Origin: Strongyloides papillosus
Lineage: Eukaryota; Nematoda; Chromadorea; Rhabditida; Strongyloididae
Assembly (NCBI GenBank): GCA_005656395.1
Contig: SRSI01000003.1
Location: forward strand, 248,001-312,000
Direction of reading: 5' to 3'
DNA: 64,000 nucleotides
Shown here: positions 60,094 to 64,000 of the stretch, piece by piece
Layout: each line of letters opens with the position of its first letter
How positions within the stretch are numbered: the first letter of the stretch is position 1
The notes under the pieces: generated by a model
The model's input: only the letters and a program-made list of their open reading frames with translations
Told to the model about the DNA's origin: nothing
Databases searched by the model: none
Made by a program: the position numbers and the translations under genes

Positions 60094-60957
60094 GTTATTA
60101 AAATGTTTTTCTATTAATTATTTGACAAACTTATTTTTTGTTAAATAAATAACCACCTTTTAATTTTGAAATATAATGTTTGAGTTAATTAAAAATTAGA
60201 CAGTATATATAATTTAAAAGCATATTGATGTCAATAGAAAATTTGACATATAAATTACTGTAAATAGTTAAAAGATTTAATTTATATTGTATAAAAAGTA
60301 AATCAAAAGTTATTTTCCATTTTCAAAATCTATCAACAAATCATGATTACTAAAGCAACCTACGTTTATTAGAAGTAATATATCAAAACAACTATCACTA
60401 CAGTAAGACCGTGATTCTAGTATTTATCATTAAAATTTTATTATTTAAAAAATTGATAAAAAAGCATATTTTTTTGTAATTGTTTTAAACTCTATGCAAA
60501 CATTTTCATATAAATAATAAATTTTAATACGCTTTTAAGAAATGATTATGATATTTGATATTTTAAATACCAATACAACATCCAAAAAATTTCGATAAAA
60601 ATAACAATACAATCAAAAGTGTCTTTAAGTTTGTTTCTTTTTAATCAACTAAACAACAAAGTATAAAAAATTAATTTAATGAAAAATTTATGATTTAAAA
60701 TCAGTAAATAATTTTTTTAATTGTTGGCGTACATGGAATTAAGATAACATTTTTATAAATAATTAACCAATCAAAAGGTGTTTTTTAAAATTATGTACTA
60801 TAATAAATAATAATTTCTAATAGCAATATTTGGAAATATTTAATTATTCAAAGATAATATTTTGATAGTATTTAAACGATAAAACATGACCAATAAAATG
60901 TATTTTGTCAATTAAATAGTTAAATAACGGAGAATAATTTTATTTATGCTATAAAAT
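60094..60957. other. Intergenic between receptors 2 and 3
   Basis: AT-rich; the part to about 60510 matches 63555-64000 at the window's right end, including the block GTAAGACCGTGATTCTA. No gene seen. Confidence 0.6.
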
Positions 60958-62052
60958 ATGGATAATAACAAGTATGATGATTTAGTATACCCAGATTATG
61001 AAAATTTATCTTTGGGTTATTGGGAAAGTTATTACGGAGAAAAATTTCCAACTATAACAATTTGGTTAGAAGATATAACACAAGTTGATATAGGAATTAT
61101 TCATCTCACTTTGTCTGTTATTTCTTTTATTTTACAACTTTTAATATTCACAGTATGTTTTACAATGTTAATTATATTTCAAAAATTGACTTCTTAGAGT
61201 TTTTATAACAAAAAAGAACTTTTTAAAAGTACATGTTTCAGCATTATTTTCCACCATGGAGTTTTGTCATTTATTCAACAGATTTGTCATATTATAACTG
61301 CAATCCTTACTATATTAATAGTGGAAAACATAAAAACTTTATTTGTAGTAATTGGATCATTATTAAATTCTACATATATGGGTAGTGTATTGTTTATCTT
61401 CCTCTTAACATTAAATCGTTTGGATATAATTTATAGTATAACTGTATTTCAAGAAGAACAAAAAAGAAAATTTTATTTTTTTAGTATCATTTTTCTTTAT
61501 ATATGGGTGATAGGATTAGTTATATTTTATATTCAGCCAAAATATGGAGTTACTTTTAATTTTTATGAATTTCAATGGGTATATATAAATCCAGAAGACG
61601 GTGGATTAGGTTTTCAATTAGAAAATAAAACAATATTAATATTTTTAGGATTATCGTTTATTTTACAGGTTTTTATAATTGGTAAAATATTTTTACTTCG
61701 TTTTTATGCCAGAAAAAGAGTAATATTTGCTGCTGAAAATTTTAGAATTGTGATTCATGTAATTTTGTGTTTTGTGACAACTCTGATTTTAGAATTAATA
61801 TGGGATAGAGTGTTTTTTGATTTTCCATTAATTGGATATGGATTAATTATACCACAAATGTTATATATATTTAGCTCTGTTTCAAATAGTATTTTTGTTT
61901 TATTTTTTGTGAGGTAAGTTAAAAACTTTTGCTAAATCAATTATTTTTTAAGAGAAATTCGTGCCAACATAATATTTTTAAAATTCTGTAAAAAGAATAA
62001 AAAGATCAAGTCAAAAAGTAATGTCAAATGTATTAGAACTATGACTATATGA
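60958..62052 (+). CDS. 7TM receptor with acidic Tyr-rich N-terminus (array member 3, diverged)
   Basis: Exons 60958-61152, 61198-61913 and 61953-62052 give 336 residues. Intron places and phases match the other two, but the sequence is clearly more diverged. The N-terminus (MDNNKYDDLVYPDYENLSLG) keeps the acidic tyrosine-rich character. FLLTLNRLDIIYS is the TM3 end; the tail is basic (KFCKKNKKIKSKS). The same chemoreceptor-like role is inferred; the class is not assigned. Confidence 0.82.
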
Positions 62053-64000
62053 TAAAAAAATAAACTCTAAAATGTCTCTAAATGACTAAAGAATGTATAA
62101 ATTTATCTTACAATTACTAATTTTTATGAAGCAGATAAAACTTTAGTCAATTTTTATTTTTAAAAATAGTATATTAAATTTTATAAATATTTTTAAAATC
62201 ATTATTGTAAAATGTAATATTCTATTATGTGTAAGGTATTTTTGAAATATAATGTTTGTAGATTTGATTTATTCCTATAATTTTTTAAAGTAACTTTATA
62301 TGGCAAAAAATATAAACTAATGATTTTTTCTACAACAAATAAGTATTAATGCAGATTATCGTATATTTAAAATATTTCTATTGATAACTTTATCTTCTTA
62401 TATCTATAGTAATATTTATTAATTTAAAATAACAAAAATTCCATATTTCAACAATAACTATTATCATAAATGTTTTATCAAACTGAAGAACAATTTTAAA
62501 AACAATATCTTCTACCAGGTAATTATGAAATCTCAACAATATAGAATACTTTTCCTACCATAACAAAGAAATGTACCTAAAACATGTTAATTTGTTTTTA
62601 ACGAAATCAAAAATAGCTACTGAAAAAAATAAAAAAAAATTCCATTAAAGTTAAACGGTTTTTGTTTTGCTGCTGTACATCCGATTTTATGTCGTTCCAG
62701 AATTCAGTATAACTTAAAAATTCTGAAAGTACACTTTTATATTTTAGTTCAAAATAAATTTTGTGAAGCAGATGCCTGTTTTAATTTTCAAATATTATTC
62801 CAGATGTTTCAGAAGCTGCTGAAAATGTTCAAAAGAATAAATAATACTTTCATTGTCCTTATAATCTATAAATAAACCGTTATTCTTTACCGTTATATAA
62901 GATTATTAGATGCTTATGGAGAAAAAACAATTTATGCCATAATTTTATCTTATATCGTTACTAAGATAAGGGTTTTTCAATAAATGAAAATTGTAATATA
63001 CAAGAGTGATTTAATGAAAAGAAATAATTTAAAGTACTTAGAGATGAAAAATGCATAAATTTTAACGAAATTCAAATTATATTAAAACTTCACAAATTTC
63101 GTATATCTATAATAAAAATAAACAAGAAAAAAACTTTGTTAACCGATTTTTGTGATCAAATAGTCATTGAATGTGTATTTTTTCAAGTTAGAGCGAGAAT
63201 GAGTTACAAACGTTTCATCCATAAAAGACCATGTTTTTTTTAGAACGCATTATATTTTTGGTTACTCTTTTGTGTAGTTTAGTCGTTTAGATAATGTTTG
63301 TAAAAATAAAAAGAATTTTTTGGTTTATGAATTACTTAAAAGGTTAAGTAAGTAGTAAGAATAAAACATAATATTAAAAAGACTGTTTTAAAATTATTCG
63401 AGCTATGAACCAAAAGATGACGATCATTTTTCAAGTAAAAGGAACTGCCAATTTTTTTAATACAACTATTTTAATGAATGTCTTAATACATAAAATTTTT
63501 TTTATATGTTTTGCGGACTTGCCAAAAACAGCCCTACTGCTAGTTATAGTATCAAAAATTATTATAACGTGTACTTTTTAAAATTCCAAATGATATGTGA
63601 ATAGTTTAACAAATTTATTTTTTTATTAAATAAATTACTTTGAAGGTTGAAATTATAAAATTTGATTTAATTAAAAAGTAGACATTATATAAAAATAATT
63701 AAAGAACATATGAGATATCAAAAAAGAATTTTAACGAATTAGTTACTGTAACTAGTTAGAAATTTTTTTGTATTGAATAAACAGTAAAATAAAATTTCAT
63801 TTTTTATAACAATTTATTAACCATAATTATAAAATCAACCAATGTTAACTGTAAGTAATATATCACAACAATTATTATTAGTGTAAGACCGTGATTCTAA
63901 TTTTTATCATTTAATATTTAAAACTAACAAGTTATAAAAAAAATTCTTTTTCTACTATAATTTTTTTAAAACTTTATATAAGCATATTCAATTAACTGCT
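62053..64000. other. Right-end intergenic region with duplicated receptor flank
   Basis: AT-rich. From about 63555 to the end the sequence matches 59945-60510, the spacer between receptors 2 and 3, so another receptor copy probably follows outside the window. No gene is supported within. Confidence 0.6.
63170..63440 (-). repeat. Dispersed repeat, inverted copy
   Basis: Its reverse complement carries the CATCTTTTGGTTCATAGCTC start of the family and the adjoining blocks, most like copy 4. It lies just before the duplicated receptor flank. Confidence 0.55.

Noticed and set aside
12509..64000. CRISPR arrays, operators or riboswitches
   Set aside because: The window is eukaryotic and no regular spaced repeat array is present.

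Overview
The window looks like nuclear DNA from a small-genome nematode, most likely a Strongyloides-type (clade IV) worm. This is an inference from very high A+T, short GT-AG introns (37 to about 60 bp) with TTTCAG/TTTTAG acceptors, and a set of animal and nematode families: nidogen, claudins, nematode 7TM receptors, MATH-BTB proteins and a Ty3/gypsy element. Gene models were built by hand from splice signals and reading-frame phase. Most are multi-exon and phase-consistent, but none has been checked against transcripts.

Region 1-12.3 kb: a six-exon low-complexity gene with a 3.2 kb first intron, a secreted helical protein, a 4-TM protein, S-adenosylmethionine synthetase and a 7TM chemoreceptor-like gene. 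Region 12.5-19 kb, all on the minus strand: three paralogues of an unknown (possibly dsRBD-like) family and two claudin-family genes. The middle paralogue is a chimera: a tandem duplication fused it to the 3' end of the neighbouring claudin gene, read in another frame. Region 19.5-30.7 kb: a secreted Pro/Gln-rich protein, a small secreted peptide, a young intact LTR retrotransposon (identical 208-bp LTRs, 5-bp target duplication) that replaced the last codons of a small ORF, a MARVEL-like 4-TM gene and a Ras-like pseudo-GTPase that has lost its P-loop. Region 30.7-34.8 kb shows no gene I can support. Region 34.8-39.8 kb is nidogen (five exons, 1563 aa).

Region 41.8-64 kb is accessory-like. 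It has a TLC-domain gene and a MATH-MATH-BTB gene, followed by a second, damaged copy of the same roughly 3-kb block (truncated TLC pseudogene plus MATH-BTB gene). Three 7TM receptor genes with acidic, tyrosine-rich N-termini then form a tandem array, whose flanks recur at the right edge of the window. Between them lie dispersed repeats of about 330 bp in both orientations, a promoter copy without its gene, a relic of a Mutator-like transposase, a Tc1/IS630-like element with long repeat-filled inverted ends and an 81-bp pogo-like MITE. A paralogous empty site supports both of these last two insertions.

I see no clearly new molecular system. The most unusual items are the chimeric gene, the degenerate GTPase, the re-started MATH-BTB copy and the tyrosine-rich receptor array.
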